Assembly (NCBI RefSeq): GCF_002933815.1
Contig: NZ_BEYR01000001.1
Location: 1,156,659-1,220,658, forward strand
Source: Sphingobacterium sp. HMA12
GTDB taxonomy: Bacteria; Bacteroidota; Bacteroidia; Sphingobacteriales; Sphingobacteriaceae
Length of the DNA: 64,000 nt
Reading direction: 5' to 3'
Every line of letters begins with the position of its first letter. Position 1 is the stretch's first letter. The notes below the pieces were generated by a model. The model saw only the letters and a program-made list of their open reading frames with translations. It did no database searches and was not told where the DNA came from. Position numbers and translations under genes: made by a program. This document shows positions 1 through 7,965 of the stretch, one piece after another.

Positions 1-461
1 TGATGATCTTAATTTTCCGGCCATCTATAAAGCGTTTGGATTCCCCATTCAGTGAATGGGAAGTATATGCACATAACCAATAAGCACCTTCTCTCAATGC
101 GTTATCGAGATAAATATGGCCGGTACTAATTCCCCCCTCAATTGGATATAGCTCTTCCCAAACAACACTGTCCGTTTCCATCTGCACCAATTGTACATAT
201 AAGGACTTATCATTTGAGGATAGCAGGAGATGCTTCTGGTCAACGGAATAGGCTTTAAACCAGAGATCTTCCATGGTCTCATAAATATCTTTATTGGTAC
301 GCAGATAAATCGAGGTACCATTGTCCTTCGCAGCCAAGCTCTCCAGTTTCTTTGCCAAGGAATCTATTACAGTTCTTGCATCTTGTGCATAGAGTAAATG
401 AGCTGAAAACTGCCATATAAAAACCAGAAAAATGATCAAGTTTCTTTTCGCTATAGTCATT
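1..461 (-). CDS. MG2-like secreted protein, N-terminal part (runs off the left edge)
   Basis: Seen: a reading frame open from the ATG at 461 to the window edge, about 153 codons. It begins with a hydrophobic signal peptide ending near an AQD site. It is almost identical to the first 153 residues of the complete 761-aa gene at 42416-44701, with a few changes (N2T, I6R, S28A). Inferred: the window starts inside a second copy of that gene; whether this copy is complete to the left cannot be told. Known: such Bacteroidota proteins carry macroglobulin-like MG2 domains and are exported to the envelope. The copy is followed by the same 200-bp spacer as the other one, so the duplication is segmental. 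Confidence 0.8.
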
Positions 462-693
462 GAGTTCAGTTTTAGGCATATAATTATTGAAATTATTTGC
501 TTTTTCCTCCTGTTATTTGCTTCTCTATTGTATTCTTTTATCTATTCGAATTTAAGTAAATATTCCTCCTCATTATTGACTCGCAAATCTGGAAACTTAA
601 GATTACATAAAGTGCCCAATTCCTCGCCAAAAGTTAGTTCTAGCTTTGTGATTTCTTCAATTTAATGATCACCTCCAGAATAGATCCACATCG
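1..693. repeat. Segmental repeat, partner of 44241-44933
   Basis: Seen: the two segments align nearly base for base (offset 44240). They cover the MG2 gene 5' end, a roughly 200-bp spacer and the last 30 bases of the GNAT gene. The partner then jumps directly into a DUF7660 gene, so it has lost most of the GNAT gene. Confidence 0.9.
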
Positions 694-1069
694 GCTCTGT
701 TTGACCGGCTCGTTCAAAACCGTTCTTTTTATAAAAGTCGATAGCTTTACCGTCAGCAGTAAGCATCTGCATATGAAAACTCTTATAAATCTCTTGCATT
801 TTATCCATGATTAAGCGACCAACCCCTTTGCCTTGATAGGAGGGTAGCACCAGTAGATGCGGATAATATACCACCAGATATCCATCGGAAATGGCATTCC
901 CTAGGCCCACTAATGTTGTACCATCCCATGCAGTAACCAAAGAATGCGAATTTAAGAGTGCTTTCATCAGTAATTCTGGTTTTTCGGCTGCACTCCATTT
1001 ATTAGCTTGGTAAAGTTGCAGAATGTCGTTTGCATTCAAATTTCTATTAACACTAAGGGCTATGTTCAT
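662..1069 (-). CDS. GNAT-family N-acetyltransferase
   Basis: Seen: 135 aa. Residues around 70-95 form the acetyl-CoA loop (LVLPSYQGKGVGRLIMDKM), fitting the Q/RxxGxG/A motif, and the end carries the usual FYKKNGFE segment. Length is normal for a stand-alone GNAT. Known: GNATs move an acetyl group from acetyl-CoA to an amine; the substrate cannot be read here. The gene is complete, unlike its copy at 17162-17568, which has a 1-nt deletion. DUF7660 lies 88 bp upstream on the same strand. Confidence 0.85.
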   Translation of the reverse strand: MNIALSVNRNLNANDILQLYQANKWSAAEKPELLMKALLNSHSLVTAWDGTTLVGLGNAISDGYLVVYYPHLLVLPSYQGKGVGRLIMDKMQEIYKSFHMQMLTADGKAIDFYKKNGFERAGQTEPMWIYSGGDH

Positions 1070-1157
1070 ATATTATTCTGTAGTTTTGGTATGTATACTT
1101 AAGTAAATGTTCGTTGTAAATATGCGAACATGTGAAAATCGAAGTTTATGCTTAATA

Positions 1158-1394
1158 TTACTCGTAAACTTTAGCTCCCTTGAAAATATCAGCAAATGTT
1201 GACCATGCAGCTTTTCCAGCATCTACATTTGCATCTGTATTCTCATAATACCCTTGGATATCTTCTGTATATGTCGCCAAAGCTTCCAGAAAGTCGGGTA
1301 AGGTTTTGTTTTCCCAAGTTTCAGGATGTTGGAGCAAATCCTGACGTAGAAGATCAAGAAATTTAATAAAACTCGTTCTGTCTCTTACTTTCAA
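1158..1394 (-). CDS. DUF7660-like small protein, copy 1 (ATG lost)
   Basis: Seen: about 78 aa with a WENKTLPDFLEAL core and an AKVYE end, as in DUF7660 proteins. The copies at 17657 and 44939 start with ATG and seven extra residues. Here that start is replaced by unrelated sequence and only a TTG codon remains in frame. The new upstream sequence is shared with the chimeric copy at 18480. Known: DUF7660 has no assigned reaction and is often met among toxin-immunity genes. Inferred: a recombination removed the start, so this copy may be weakly expressed or dead. Confidence 0.65.
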   Translation of the reverse strand: MKVRDRTSFIKFLDLLRQDLLQHPETWENKTLPDFLEALATYTEDIQGYYENTDANVDAGKAAWSTFADIFKGAKVYE

Positions 1395-1697
1395 TTCGTA
1401 CGTGCATTTAATTAATCAGCTAATTAAAGCTGAGTTTAAAATAGTGATTCATTTAGAAAAATAAAAATCAATCTAAAAATATATGCTTTAAATATTTTTT
1501 CACGTCAGAGATTTCGATAACTGTCATTTGAGCAAGAAACCATCATACGGGAACTTATTAGCATTATTTATGTAACAATCTGGTTAATTAAACTTCAGTT
1601 TTATTAACTTTCGATAGATAATATTTATCTTTAAACAGAAGCTATTTATCCTATACAGTGAATTTTAGTTTCTCCATATTAACCAATGACTTAATTT
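1395..1697. other. A+T-rich spacer upstream of the membrane protein
   Basis: No gene seen. The sequence is repeated at 18789-19085 with few differences apart from a small deletion. It must carry the promoter of the downstream membrane protein, but no exact TAnnTTTG box was found. Confidence 0.5.
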
Positions 1698-2432
1698 ATG
1701 CGTATTATACAACAATTTAGGATTTATTCACACGAGAAATTTGAAAGTCTAGTTTTTATAGGTGCTTTCTTGGCTCTACTTCTTCACGCTATAAGTTTTA
1801 TGTTTTTTAATCAATACACAGCTTTGCTCTATGGGCTGTTTTCTGGATTAGTATTGGTTCTTTTTTTTAAAAATTGGCGGACTGAATATCTCATGAGCAA
1901 ATATGTAAAGGCGTTTTTAACATTTTTGGTAGTGCTAGAATTTGCTTTTATGCTATATGATCAAGTCCATCTGAAAGATGATTGGTACTTTCTACCATGG
2001 GCGGCTCTGTTAGGTGGAGTTGTGATGGTAGTCAGTAGTATCTTAATCATATTCAAAAAGATCACTATCCGAGATACATTTTTGAAATTCTTTTATGTAA
2101 GTGTTATTTTTCTCTTTTCAACAGTCTATTCCTATGGGCTCTTATCCCTTATAAATATTTTTAACGCGCGGCAATTCGTTACATGGGAGCGTGCTAAGGT
2201 GGATTTACCATCCTGGGTAATTACTTTTGGAGGAAATTACAACGATGCTGTATTTGAGAACAAAGAATGGGGAAATCGGATGATGAATCTATTTTTTATG
2301 AAATGGAAAGGTGATTTTCCGCATCCACCTATGACTGCCGAAGTAAAAGTTTTTAAAGGCAACCTAGGGAAAGATTATATGCTCAAAACGTATGATGAAG
2401 ATGAAAAAAACGACGCAAGGCAAATCGACTAA
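1698..2432 (+). CDS. Multi-pass membrane protein, unknown function, copy 1
   Basis: Seen: 244 aa. Hydrophobic segments lie near residues 18-36, 40-56, 69-85, 101-119 and 129-152. A soluble C-terminal tail of about 85 residues contains a VTFGGNYND stretch and an acidic end (YDEDEKNDARQID). I do not recognise the family. The second copy at 19086-19820 differs at about half a dozen residues. A cysteine desulfurase relic starts 1 bp after the stop and the HD gene follows. Confidence 0.75.
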   Translation: MRIIQQFRIYSHEKFESLVFIGAFLALLLHAISFMFFNQYTALLYGLFSGLVLVLFFKNWRTEYLMSKYVKAFLTFLVVLEFAFMLYDQVHLKDDWYFLPWAALLGGVVMVVSSILIIFKKITIRDTFLKFFYVSVIFLFSTVYSYGLLSLINIFNARQFVTWERAKVDLPSWVITFGGNYNDAVFENKEWGNRMMNLFFMKWKGDFPHPPMTAEVKVFKGNLGKDYMLKTYDEDEKNDARQID

Positions 2433-2433
2433 T

Positions 2434-2568
2434 ATGGACAAGTTTATTTATCTTGACAACAACGCATCCACTCCAATGGATGCTATGGGCTTAGCCGAAA
2501 TGATGCCCTATCTAACAGATAAGTATGGTAACGCAGCAAGTAGTCACAGCACGCCCTGCTGTTGCTAG
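2434..2568 (+). pseudogene. Cysteine desulfurase (NifS/IscS-type) N-terminal relic
   Basis: Seen: 44 codons reading FIYLDNNASTPMD then a KYGNAASSH segment, followed by TAG. Known: this is the start of PLP-dependent cysteine desulfurases (YLDNNATTP...GNAASRSH). The remaining 340 or so residues, including the PLP lysine and the catalytic cysteine, are absent. Further copies at 19822 and 29254 carry the same stop, so the truncation came before the duplications. Confidence 0.75.
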
Positions 2569-2701
2569 GCAAACCAGCTTTTTCGTCGTGATGAATTGTA
2601 TGTTCATCGAAAAACAGCATCGTTCACGCGTAGAAAATAGTAGATTAGCCATGCTATTTAAGCGATAGATACCAAAATAGACAGACATATTATATATAAC
2701 T

Positions 2702-3352
2702 ATGATGACTGATCAAATTAAGCTACAACAATTGGCTGCGATAATGGATGTGCTGCAGCTGGCTGAGAAATTAAAGTTCGAACTACGGCATAGTTGGTTG
2801 TCCAATGGGCGGCAGGAGAGTGTTGCCGAGCATACGTGGCGCATGTCGCTGATGGCTATATTGATTGAGCCGCTTTTGGATCAGAAGGTAGATTTAGCCC
2901 GTCTGTTAAAAATGATAATTATCCACGACCTTGTTGAAGTAGAAGCAGGAGACGTCTCCGTATTGGATCAGATCCGCAATCCGGAGATCAGAAAGATCAA
3001 ACAGCAAAATGAAGAACAGGCCATTCTCAAGATCAGGCAGATGCTGGCAACAAGTAACGGACAAGAGATCTATGATCTTTTCTATGAATTTGAAGAGAAG
3101 AAAACCTTCGAAGCCAAGGTCGCCAATGCCATTGACAAGTTAGAGGTACAGCTACAGCACAATCATGCTGATATCTCTACCTGGGAAGAAGTTGAGTATG
3201 ATCTTTCTTTTGTAATCGGCAAACATGTCCAATTTGACAAGACCTTTGTCCTGTTAAAGGATTTAATCGAGCAACAGGCCTCGCAGAAATTGGAAAAGGC
3301 CGGGTTGAATGTCTCGGAGATTCGTGCGCGCGCGATCTCGACTTTTAACTAG
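2702..3352 (+). CDS. HD-domain phosphohydrolase (HD_3, YfbR/HDDC2-like), copy 1
   Basis: Seen: 216 aa. RHSW at 29-32, EHTWRMS with H44, and the metal-binding H75-D76 of IIHDLVE. A basic and acidic helical region follows. Known: HD_3 proteins such as YfbR and HDDC2 are metal-dependent 5'-deoxynucleotidases. Inferred: a nucleotide phosphohydrolase in the cytosol, perhaps in nucleotide clean-up. Two near-identical copies lie at 20090 and 29461, each behind the same truncated cysteine desulfurase relic and a conserved 130-bp leader. Confidence 0.85.
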   Translation: MMTDQIKLQQLAAIMDVLQLAEKLKFELRHSWLSNGRQESVAEHTWRMSLMAILIEPLLDQKVDLARLLKMIIIHDLVEVEAGDVSVLDQIRNPEIRKIKQQNEEQAILKIRQMLATSNGQEIYDLFYEFEEKKTFEAKVANAIDKLEVQLQHNHADISTWEEVEYDLSFVIGKHVQFDKTFVLLKDLIEQQASQKLEKAGLNVSEIRARAISTFN

Positions 3353-3535
3353 GGGAGGTATCTATCTGTCATAGCTGGGGTAGAGATCAGTAGGTGGGGT
3401 TATTTTTGATATAAATATGATCTTTTCGAAATCAATATGAATTACGAGCTTCATTTTGGAAAAACCAAGAACCATTGATATCTTTTGACGAATTACCTAT
3501 ATTTAAGAACTAGACGCAACCGAATTGAAGCTGTA

Positions 3536-3607
3536 ATCGTTTTTCTGCGAATTACAGATACTTAGTATCGCAGATGCTGGAAGTAGAAATGAATGGCCAC
3601 CTGTATA
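3536..3607 (+). pseudogene. IS256-type transposase relic
   Basis: Seen: about 65 bases align with 53460-53530 inside the intact element, the part encoding [20 protein letters not shown], with several mismatches. The rest of the 3353-3661 gap shows no gene. Confidence 0.7.
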
Positions 3608-3611
3608 TTTG
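3604..3611 (+). promoter_or_regulatory. Candidate -7 box for the Crp/Fnr gene
   Basis: TATATTTG fits the Bacteroidota TAnnTTTG consensus, about 50 bases before the ATG at 3662. No clear -33 TTG is seen. It begins just past the end of the IS256 relic. Confidence 0.4.
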
Positions 3612-3661
3612 ATATGGATTCAACCAAACCAAAATCAGCAACAATTGGTACTTAGAAGCTA

Positions 3662-4234
3662 ATGGAAGATAAATATAATTTGTTAAAAGAACATATAGAG
3701 AAAGTCGTTACACTTACTGAAGATGAATTTGCATTTGTAAAAGAATGTTTCATTCACAAGCAGTATAAAAAATCCGAATGTATTTTTAGAGAGGGCGATA
3801 GCGTAAACTATATCTACTTTGTATTGTCCGGTCTTCTCAAATTTTATTATACGGACGATAATGCTAAGCAACATATTGTTTCATTTGCAATGGAGGATTG
3901 GTGGGAAACAGATGTTTCGGCCTTTTATACAAGTGGAAAAGCTTCATTTACTTTGGAATGTCTTGAGGACACAGCGTTACTTTGTCTATCGCTGGAAAAT
4001 TTTGAATGTTTGTGCGACAGTCTTCAAAAGATGGAGCGCTTTTTCCTCCGTAAATCAATTGCCGGCCATATCGGTTCACAGCAACGGATCTTGTCATTTT
4101 TAACCTTGGGAGCAAAAGAAAGATATGAGCAGTTGATAAAAAGAAATCTAGCTTTGGTACAACGAATTCCAAAATTGTTGCTTGCTTCTTACCTAGGCGT
4201 ATCTAGGGAGACATTAAGCCGTCTGTTCTCTTGA
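3662..4234 (+). CDS. Crp/Fnr-family transcriptional regulator
   Basis: Seen: 190 aa. An N-terminal cyclic-nucleotide-binding fold (residues about 15-125, with the FREGDSVNYIYFVLSG segment) is followed by a C-terminal helix-turn-helix (LLASYLGVSRETLSRL). The length is normal for the short Crp-like regulators of Bacteroidota. No cysteine cluster for an Fe-S centre is evident. RidA follows about 80 bp downstream, a pairing common in this phylum. Inferred: it may control the RidA gene; the ligand is unknown. Confidence 0.85.
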   Translation: MEDKYNLLKEHIEKVVTLTEDEFAFVKECFIHKQYKKSECIFREGDSVNYIYFVLSGLLKFYYTDDNAKQHIVSFAMEDWWETDVSAFYTSGKASFTLECLEDTALLCLSLENFECLCDSLQKMERFFLRKSIAGHIGSQQRILSFLTLGAKERYEQLIKRNLALVQRIPKLLLASYLGVSRETLSRLFS

Positions 4235-4315
4235 TTGATTTATTTAATTGTGAGGTTTGTCACACGGCTGAATGTAAAAATATCTTGAGCTTTGTCTCAT
4301 AATAATTTTACAGCG

Positions 4316-4705
4316 ATGGAAAAGAAAGTAATCAATCCTTGGAACTGGCAGGATGCCAGAAATTATGTGCAGGCAGTTGAAGTTAAACATGTAGATTCAA
4401 CTTTATATGTATCGGGACAGTGTGCCATTAGTGAAGATGGAATATCGAGTAATGCCGGTATGAGAACGCAGATTTTTCATACTATTGAAAATCTTGAAAA
4501 AGTAATTCAATCAAGTGGATATGAAGCTCGACATCTCGTTCGTTTGAATATCTACACGACCGACTCTACAGCATTATTTGAAAACTTTGATGTGATTCAA
4601 AATTGGCTCACTAAAAATAAAGTAAAACAAACAAGTACAGTTCTTGAAGTCAAGACATTGTTTGAAACTTTAAAGGTAGAACTAGAAGCAACTCTGGTTA
4701 AATAA
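4316..4705 (+). CDS. RidA-family (YjgF/YER057c/UK114) protein
   Basis: Seen: 129 aa from the ATG at 4316. An upstream TTG start would add only an unlikely leader. The family core is present: LYVSGQCAISEDG, the QIFHTIENLEKVIQSSG helix, HLVRLNIYTTD and an ELEATLVK end. Known: RidA proteins deaminate reactive enamine/imine intermediates, but this subgroup lacks the classical CxR arginine pattern at the end and may do something else. A strong terminator follows 3 bp after the stop. Confidence 0.85.
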   Translation: MEKKVINPWNWQDARNYVQAVEVKHVDSTLYVSGQCAISEDGISSNAGMRTQIFHTIENLEKVIQSSGYEARHLVRLNIYTTDSTALFENFDVIQNWLTKNKVKQTSTVLEVKTLFETLKVELEATLVK

Positions 4706-4708
4706 TTT

Positions 4709-4759
4709 CAGATATAAAAAAATGGCAATAGCTCTCTATTTGCCATTTTTTTATATCTG
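4709..4759 (+). terminator. Intrinsic terminator after RidA
   Basis: A long near-perfect inverted repeat (cagatataaaaaaatggcaa paired with its complement across a 10-nt loop) with A-rich and T-rich flanks, so it can work in both directions. Confidence 0.85.
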
Positions 4760-4844
4760 AATAACGGCACTTTATTGGCCAGTTATTTTAATGATGGTTT
4801 AGTTCATATATCATTGAAGTATTATTATTCATTATGCACATATT

Positions 4845-5095
4845 TGAAACCATAGAGATTATGTGTCGCAGTAATCAGCATATTCTCTACGCTCCGGGAT
4901 TTCAGGTCTGTCAGGATTCCCATCCAAAAACTGGCACTTTCATTCTTGCCCAGCCACATAGCCAGAACTTCTTTATAGCCATTCCTGTTCAGGCCTACAG
5001 CAAGATAAATTGTTTTACTGACCACTTTAGAGTTCTTCCTGATCTTAAAACAATTCCATCCAGACAATCAGATATACATTGTCCAGAGCGTCGAT
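4845..5095 (-). pseudogene. IS256-type transposase relic, central part
   Basis: Seen: the minus strand encodes an 80-aa stretch with [19 protein letters not shown] and [15 protein letters not shown], aligning to 53850-54090 of the intact element. It has frameshifts and substitutions and both ends are missing. No inverted repeats remain. It points opposite to the relic at 3536. Confidence 0.85.
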
Positions 5096-5188
5096 TTTAG
5101 GAGTCTCCGTATAGCTTTCTCTACTAAGTGTTTAGCTTCCAATTTTTTACTATTAGCGATAGGTATATATGATAAATGGCAAAAGCAA

Positions 5189-5345
5189 CAAATGAAAGAC
5201 CTATATAGCTAATAATACAAGCTATTCATATGTTTACGATAATTACGGAAATTGGATTGAACAAAAACAAATTATTAAAAGAAATCCTAAGGACGAATTT
5301 GAAGGTGGGCTTTTAATAAAAAGAAAAATCGAATATTATGAATAA
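5189..5345 (+). pseudogene. C-terminal relic with a YDNYGNW motif
   Basis: Seen: about 51 codons ending in TAA, including SYVYDNYGNWIEQKQ, with a stop just upstream and no start codon. Known: the YDNYGNW pattern occurs in YD-repeat-like Bacteroidota surface proteins and toxin carriers. Inferred: the last piece of such a gene; the evidence is a short motif only. Confidence 0.35.
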
Positions 5346-5460
5346 GCATGTCCGAAATTGATTGTAATCTTTCTATTTATTAGTTGGACAGATGGCACCC
5401 AATTATTGATTTACCCTAATATTTATTTGCTAATTATTTTAGTTTTTCGATTTATTGTTA

Positions 5461-5468
5461 TATATTTG
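5461..5468 (+). promoter_or_regulatory. Candidate -7 box for the Rpn gene
   Basis: TATATTTG, an exact TAnnTTTG match, 25 bases before the ATG at 5493. It supports that ATG over upstream in-frame codons, which would lie before the promoter. Confidence 0.45.
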
Positions 5469-5492
5469 ACTGATAACCAGTTGACAAAAATT

Positions 5493-6476
5493 ATGGCAAG
5501 ATCAAAAAAACACCTTGGTAAGTATGTAGATCCGCGTACCGATTTCGGTTGGAAATTTTACTTCGGTAGAGAGGACAACAAAGTCTTACTAATTGAATTT
5601 CTCAATAGCTTGTTTCAGGGAGAGAAGATAATTTCAGATCTGAGATACAAGCCTGTAGAGCATGATGGCGATTATGAAGAAATGCGTCGCGTTGTATTCG
5701 ATTTACATTGTATGAGCAGCGATGGCGAGGTTTTCATCATCGAGATGCAGCAGCTCTTCCAGGAGTTTTTTAAAGATCGCGCCGTGTATTATACCTCGCG
5801 TCTCATCAATAAGCAATTAGCGCGAGGAAAGAAGGGCAGTGATTATTACCTGCCGGAAGTTTACTTTATCGGTATTCTGGAGTTTAATATGGATGCAAAT
5901 GGAAGTTCTGGTGTAACCCGTATCACAGAGCATCCTTATTTTTATGATGTCGCGCTTTGTGACAAATTGACCAAAGAAATATTTTATGATAAATTGGGAT
6001 ATAAGATGATTTCGCTTCCCCTGTTTAATAAACAGCCAGAGGAACTAAAGACAGTTATGGATCAGTGGTTGTACTTACTTAAACACTTGAGTACCATGGA
6101 TAGATTGCCAACATTTTTGGATAAAAGAATATTTGGTCTTATCTTTGAGATAGGAGAGATAGGTAAATTAACGGAGGAGGAACTAATGTCATACGAGGCA
6201 AGTTTAAAACATAAGCGTGATGCTGAGAGCGCATTCAATTCGGCCAAGAAATCTGGAGAAGCTTTAGGTCACGCTAAAGGTCTAGCAGAAGGTAAAGCTA
6301 AAGGTCTAGCAGAAGGTCTAGCAGAAGGTAAAGCTAAAGGTCTAGCGGAAGGTAAGGCTGAAGGGGAGCGCAAAAAAGCTCTTGAGACTGCTAAAGCATT
6401 TAAGGAAATGGGGCTACCTATAGCTGATATTGCTAGGGGCACAGGACTCTCTGTTGAAGAGGTCGAAAAGCTCTAG
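5493..6476 (+). CDS. Rpn-family PD-(D/E)XK nuclease / putative transposase
   Basis: Seen: 327 aa from ATG 5493. The N-terminal DPRTDFGWKFYFG and LIEFLNSLF segments are typical of the family. The nuclease core has D70 (VVFDLH) and the E84-M-Q86 pair (VFIIEMQ). The C-terminal region repeats AKGLAEGK units and ends in a DIARGTGLSVEEVEKL helix pair. Known: Rpn proteins (PDDEXK_2) are DNA endonucleases that promote RecA-independent recombination and may be active in phage defence. Their C-terminal repeats vary in number between relatives. The gene stands alone. Confidence 0.85.
   Translation: MARSKKHLGKYVDPRTDFGWKFYFGREDNKVLLIEFLNSLFQGEKIISDLRYKPVEHDGDYEEMRRVVFDLHCMSSDGEVFIIEMQQLFQEFFKDRAVYYTSRLINKQLARGKKGSDYYLPEVYFIGILEFNMDANGSSGVTRITEHPYFYDVALCDKLTKEIFYDKLGYKMISLPLFNKQPEELKTVMDQWLYLLKHLSTMDRLPTFLDKRIFGLIFEIGEIGKLTEEELMSYEASLKHKRDAESAFNSAKKSGEALGHAKGLAEGKAKGLAEGLAEGKAKGLAEGKAEGERKKALETAKAFKEMGLPIADIARGTGLSVEEVEKL
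6272..6365 (+). repeat. In-frame tandem repeat in the Rpn gene
   Basis: Units of 12 to 24 bases encoding AKGLAEG/LAEGK are repeated about five times. All units are multiples of three, so slippage changes the tail length without breaking the frame. Confidence 0.8.
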
Positions 6477-6570
6477 TACACCAGGGCCGGCATGCCTATA
6501 GATGAAACCTTTCTTGCAGCAGGAACCATAGCATGCATACCAAGCTTTTTCGTTTAAGTTTTCCATTTCT

Positions 6571-6981
6571 TTAGTGTTTTCTGACCTCTTTCAGAGGCCA
6601 CCGCAATTCCTCAGGAACTAAATCAAAGGCAAAGCTAGAGATCCCAAAATCTTTTGAGAATAGCTCTTTATTATTATGCCAAACTGTTATTTGATCCCAA
6701 TAAGCTAGGAAGAAATCTCCTTCCTGAATAAAGTCCATCCAACCATCTGCTTTAATTGATGCTTGTTTGTCGATCAATATAATACCTGAATAATTTTCCA
6801 GACTACCATCCAGAAACATTCCATTATGTCCCTCGATACAGGATTTCGACCAGTCGAAATCAAATTTGATGCTCATGCCCAATAAACTATTTAGTTCATC
6901 AACAAGTTGGATTTGCACTAGTTCCCTTAACTTTGGTCCCATAGTACATGAAAATCCATATTTATCCCAATTATTTTCCAT
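6571..6981 (-). CDS. Hypothetical protein, 136 aa
   Basis: I do not recognise the family. Seen: a soluble, acidic protein rich in W and F, with DGWMDFIQEGDFFLAYWDQ in the middle and a PEELRWPL end, no signal peptide and no membrane segment. Size, composition and the ankyrin protein upstream suggest an immunity-type gene, but that rests on context only. Confidence 0.6.
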   Translation of the reverse strand: MENNWDKYGFSCTMGPKLRELVQIQLVDELNSLLGMSIKFDFDWSKSCIEGHNGMFLDGSLENYSGIILIDKQASIKADGWMDFIQEGDFFLAYWDQITVWHNNKELFSKDFGISSFAFDLVPEELRWPLKEVRKH

Positions 6982-7067
6982 AATTACCTATTTATGCTTA
7001 GAAAGTACTCTTTCCAATTTTTTGTTATCATTTTGGGGTGTATTATCGCTGAAATATCGTGATGTGC

Positions 7068-7607
7068 TTATTTTAGCAGGTGTCTGAGATCCCATTCCTT
7101 TTTGTTATGCCCAGCATCAATTCCTCCACCAATAATATTTATAATATCCCTAACTGAACGGTCATGATAATTGATTACATCCAGCGAAGCACCTTTTGAC
7201 ACAAGAAGATTTATTATTTTGATCGTATTCTCCTGACCGCGGTAATTCATAACAGCTATCCATAAAGGTGTATTCCCATTTATTTCACGGATATCAATTT
7301 CTGCACCGCTATCAATTAAGTGGCTTACAATTCGATAGTTCATTTTAGAAACGGCTACGTGCAGAGCTGCAAGTTCACCGCCACGTTTATTCCGCTTATG
7401 ATTTACGTCTATACCACAGTGTAAAAGAAAATCTATCAGATCTTCCGGTTGATACCTTTTGTCATATCCGGAACCCGCATATGCTATAAGCAGACTGTTC
7501 TGATCATACCCGTCGGTTTTGCAGAAATCAACACCTTCTGACCTTGCTTTTTCTAATGTATCAATGTCATTTTCGTAGATAAGTTTAAATAATTCTGTAA
7601 ATTCCAT
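7068..7607 (-). CDS. Ankyrin-repeat protein
   Basis: Seen: 179 aa from the ATG at 7607, chosen because upstream codons lie inside a relic of another gene on the opposite strand. At least three ankyrin units are visible: GELAALHVAVSKMNYRIVSHLIDSGAEID, GNTPLWIAVMN and KIINLLVSKGASLD. Known: short ankyrin proteins bind other proteins and often act as immunity proteins. It is cytosolic, since no signal peptide is present. The 136-aa gene lies downstream on the same strand. Confidence 0.85.
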   Translation of the reverse strand: MEFTELFKLIYENDIDTLEKARSEGVDFCKTDGYDQNSLLIAYAGSGYDKRYQPEDLIDFLLHCGIDVNHKRNKRGGELAALHVAVSKMNYRIVSHLIDSGAEIDIREINGNTPLWIAVMNYRGQENTIKIINLLVSKGASLDVINYHDRSVRDIINIIGGGIDAGHNKKEWDLRHLLK

Positions 7608-7680
7608 CTTTAAGTCGTTTAATATGGTTTTCCTCCCTTTTAAAATTAGTAATTCAAGTCCGAATTCTCTATTTTTAAAT

Positions 7681-7824
7681 GCTCCAGTTTTTTGGGGAGA
7701 GGTCAAAATTGAAAATGTCAAATTATTGGACAGTTCTAAAAAATTAAAATGGAAACAGGATAGCAATTCACTTGAACTTGAATTGCCTGTCGGCAAACAA
7801 GGGGAAATACCAGTATATGTATAG
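7681..7824 (+). pseudogene. Possible alpha-L-fucosidase (GH29) C-terminal relic
   Basis: Seen: about 47 codons reading VKIENVKLLDSSKKLKWKQ, then LELELPVGKQGEIPVYV and TAG. Known: this resembles the C-terminal beta-sandwich end of GH29 enzymes, with a VxLLGS..KLKW..L.I.LP pattern. The catalytic domain is missing. Its 5' side abuts the upstream region of the ankyrin gene. Confidence 0.5.
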
Positions 7825-7890
7825 AAAGAGTTAACTAAATAGCTAATTAATAGTCAATTTCTCCTTATAATAAAATTGCTTACCACTCTT

Positions 7891-7922
7891 CAGCCAGATA
7901 ACTTAAGTTATCTGGCTGATTT
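7891..7922. terminator. Bidirectional terminator-like hairpin
   Basis: A perfect 28-bp palindrome (cagccagataactt and its complement) followed by ATTTTC, between the fucosidase relic and the convergent transglutaminase gene. Confidence 0.75.
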
Positions 7923-7965
7923 TCATACTGAATCACACCAAGTAAACATCCCATTTATTTCACGA

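Larger units (their letters stand above)
1070..3352. repeat. Segmental repeat, partner of 17569-20740
   Basis: Seen: DUF7660, the 300-bp upstream spacer, the 244-aa membrane protein, the cysteine desulfurase relic and the HD gene are all repeated in the same order with about 95 % or higher identity by eye. The partner carries an extra DUF7660 and a 130-aa secreted protein gene inside. Confidence 0.9.

Noticed and set aside
3683..3874. Minus-strand frame inside the Crp/Fnr gene
   Set aside because: Shadow of a well-supported regulator gene; no motif of its own.
6272..6365. Possible CRISPR-like array
   Set aside because: The repeats are contiguous, in frame and without spacers; they encode the Rpn tail.
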